Shown piece by piece: positions 62,763 through 64,000 of a stretch of 64,000 nt of DNA (position 1 is its first letter; each line of letters opens with the position of its first letter). Source of the stretch: Bog-473 sp963809715 (GTDB taxonomy: Bacteria > Actinomycetota > Acidimicrobiia > Acidimicrobiales > RAAP-2); NCBI GenBank assembly GCA_963809715.1, contig CAWEKO010000004.1, positions 310,001-374,000 of the forward strand. The letters run 5' to 3'. The notes under the pieces were generated by a model that searched no databases, had not been told where the DNA came from, and saw only the letters and a list, made by a program, of their open reading frames with translations. A program made the translations under genes and the position numbers.

Positions 62763-64000
62763 CAGTGTTGCGTTCGGGCTCGGCGACCCACGTCGGGCGC
62801 GTCCGCCCGGTCAACCAGGACGTCCCCCTCGAGCGCTCGAACCTGTTCGCCGTGGCCGATGGCATGGGCGGCCACGTAGGTGGCGAGGTGGCGGCGCGGG
62901 TGGCGGTCGAGACCCTCGAGCAGGCTTTCGAGCGTGCCCCCTCCGCCGGCGGTCTGTACGAGGCCTTCTCCGAGGCCAACACCGCGGTTTGGCGCGAGAG
63001 CCTGGCCAACGAGGACCTCCGGGGCATGGGGACGACGCTCACTGCGCTCGCCCTGGTGGGCGGCGGCGACGGGAAGGACGTACTGGCCCTGGCCAATGTG
63101 GGCGACTCCCGGGCCTACGTGTTCTCGGACGAGCAGATGGTCCAGGTCACTGACGACCACAGCCTGGCCGAGGAGCGGATGCGCCACGGCGAGATAACCG
63201 AAGCCGAGGCGGCCGTCCACCCGCAGCGTCACATCCTCACGCGCGCCCTGGGTGTCTCCTCCGAGGTCGAGACGGACATGTGGGAGCTCCATCTCCGCTC
63301 GGGCGACCGGGTCATGCTCTGTTCCGACGGGCTATCCAACGAGGTGGATCCCCACGAGATGTCCCAGGTCCTGGGTGCCGTGGCGGACCCCGGCGAGGCC
63401 GCCCAGCGCCTGGTCGACGTGGCCAACGCCAACGGGGGCTCCGACAACATCACGGTCGTCATCGTCGACGTCCAGGTCGGCGAGGACATGAACGGATCCG
63501 CAGCCTTGGTGACGCCGATCGGCCGGGCAACCAGCCCGCCGACGGCGGCGACCCCGGCGGTCGGAGATTCCGGATCCGACCCGGGCGGGACGAGTGAGGC
63601 CGCCCCGGACGACGACGAAGAAGCCCCGGAAGACGACGAAGAAGGCGACCGGCCGGCCGGTGCGGCGGCGGGTGCAGAAGCCGCTGCGGCGTTGACGACC
63701 ACGGCCCTCCTCACCCAGCAGCAGCCGGCGTCCGACGCACGTCCCGACGACACGCTGGCCCCCGGCGCGCAGCTCGGCTTCGGGGAACGGCGTGATCAGG
63801 CGACGCTGGCCGATGTCGGCCCGCACAGCGACGAGTTTTTTCTCGGCAGTCCCACCGCCGCCGTTCCGGTGGCCCGCAGCACCGCACGCGTCCCGCCCCA
63901 AGCCCAGCCCCAAACCCCCGGCGCCCGGACGGACGAGAAGGAGAGCCGGGGCGAGCGCCGTCGCCGGTTGGGCATTCCCCGACGGATCACCTTCCGCGTC
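62759..64000 (+). CDS. pstP: PP2C-type Ser/Thr protein phosphatase PstP, N-terminal part
   Basis: GTG 62759 overlaps fhaB (GTGA); 414 codons are visible and the gene runs off the right edge. PP2C motifs: HVGRVRPVNQDVPLE, LFAVADGMGGHVGGEVAA (metal Asp and Gly), RGMGTTLTALAL, ALANVGDSRAYVF, ILTRALGV, VMLCSDGLSNEV and GGSDNITVVIVD. The catalytic domain ends near residue 240. An Ala/Glu/Asp-rich linker and a basic stretch ERRRRLGIPRRI follow, probably just before a membrane helix. It dephosphorylates the PknA/PknB kinases and their substrates; rodA, pbpA and the kinases would be expected next. Confidence 0.95.
   Translation, partial: MTVLRSGSATHVGRVRPVNQDVPLERSNLFAVADGMGGHVGGEVAARVAVETLEQAFERAPSAGGLYEAFSEANTAVWRESLANEDLRGMGTTLTALALVGGGDGKDVLALANVGDSRAYVFSDEQMVQVTDDHSLAEERMRHGEITEAEAAVHPQRHILTRALGVSSEVETDMWELHLRSGDRVMLCSDGLSNEVDPHEMSQVLGAVADPGEAAQRLVDVANANGGSDNITVVIVDVQVGEDMNGSAALVTPIGRATSPPTAATPAVGDSGSDPGGTSEAAPDDDEEAPEDDEEGDRPAGAAAGAEAAAALTTTALLTQQQPASDARPDDTLAPGAQLGFGERRDQATLADVGPHSDEFFLGSPTAAVPVARSTARVPPQAQPQTPGARTDEKESRGERRRRLGIPRRITFRV

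Overview
The window is high-GC chromosomal DNA from an actinobacterium and spans the replication-origin neighbourhood. The gene order is the actinobacterial one: rnpA-rpmH / dnaA-dnaN-recF-dciA-gyrB-gyrA on one side and yidD-yidC-jag-rsmG-parA-parB / cwlM-trxA-trxB-murJ-DUF6049-cca on the other. The rpsF-ssb-rpsR-rplI-dnaB cluster, PadR-ino1, and tRNA-Leu-fhaA-fhaB-pstP complete it. Three proteins carry the roughly 42-residue GYW(L/E)VA(S/A)DGGIF(A/S)(F/Y)G repeat that I associate with Acidimicrobiia. Together with two amidohydrolase_2-type genes and an acyl-CoA synthetase, this makes an Acidimicrobiia member the best guess; no rRNA is present to prove it.

Region by region. 1-5.7 kb: a partial class II aldolase and an amidohydrolase on the minus strand, then a tightly overlapping plus-strand operon. 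The operon encodes a MauD-like thioredoxin, an unknown protein, a MauE-like membrane protein, a Tat-exported Cys-rich protein resembling the methylamine dehydrogenase light chain fused to six propeller-type repeats, and a CcdA/DsbD-like membrane protein. This is the most unusual system here. 5.5-9.0 kb: dnaB, rplI, rpsR (with a long acidic tail), ssb, rpsF. 9.1-12.8 kb: DUF5318-panB, PadR-ino1, a CMD/AhpD-like protein. 12.8-21.6 kb: cca, DUF6049, murJ, degV, a small membrane protein, trxB, trxA, a cwlM-like gene. 21.8-28.9 kb: parB-parA with two parS sites, rsmG, frameshifted jag, yidC, yidD, rnpA, rpmH. 29.1-38.1 kb: dnaA, probable oriC, dnaN, recF, dciA, gyrB, gyrA.

38.2-55.9 kb is accessory metabolism and signalling: lepB, a frameshifted D-aminoacylase, a two-domain dCTP deaminase, a secreted Pro/Thr-rich protein, an aldo/keto reductase, an acyl-CoA synthetase, RNase D and a divergent DevR/DevS-like two-component pair. 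It continues with an MFS transporter and an MmsA-type aldehyde dehydrogenase (each with two +1 frameshifts), a second amidohydrolase, a degenerate GGDEF protein behind a 14-codon leader peptide, and a DUF7144 membrane protein. 56.3-61.2 kb is an envelope island: a coiled-coil membrane-fusion adaptor, a polysaccharide deacetylase and an SGNH hydrolase, the last two with propeller repeats. 61.4-64 kb: tRNA-Leu(CAG), fhaA, fhaB, and pstP running off the edge.

Two themes cut across the window. Many genes without a Shine-Dalgarno site have a TAnnnT hexamer ending 6-8 nt before the start codon, the signature of leaderless transcripts. Six coding frames are broken, all by a net +1 shift, four of them within about 2.3 kb. 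I saw no CRISPR array, insertion sequence or prophage.
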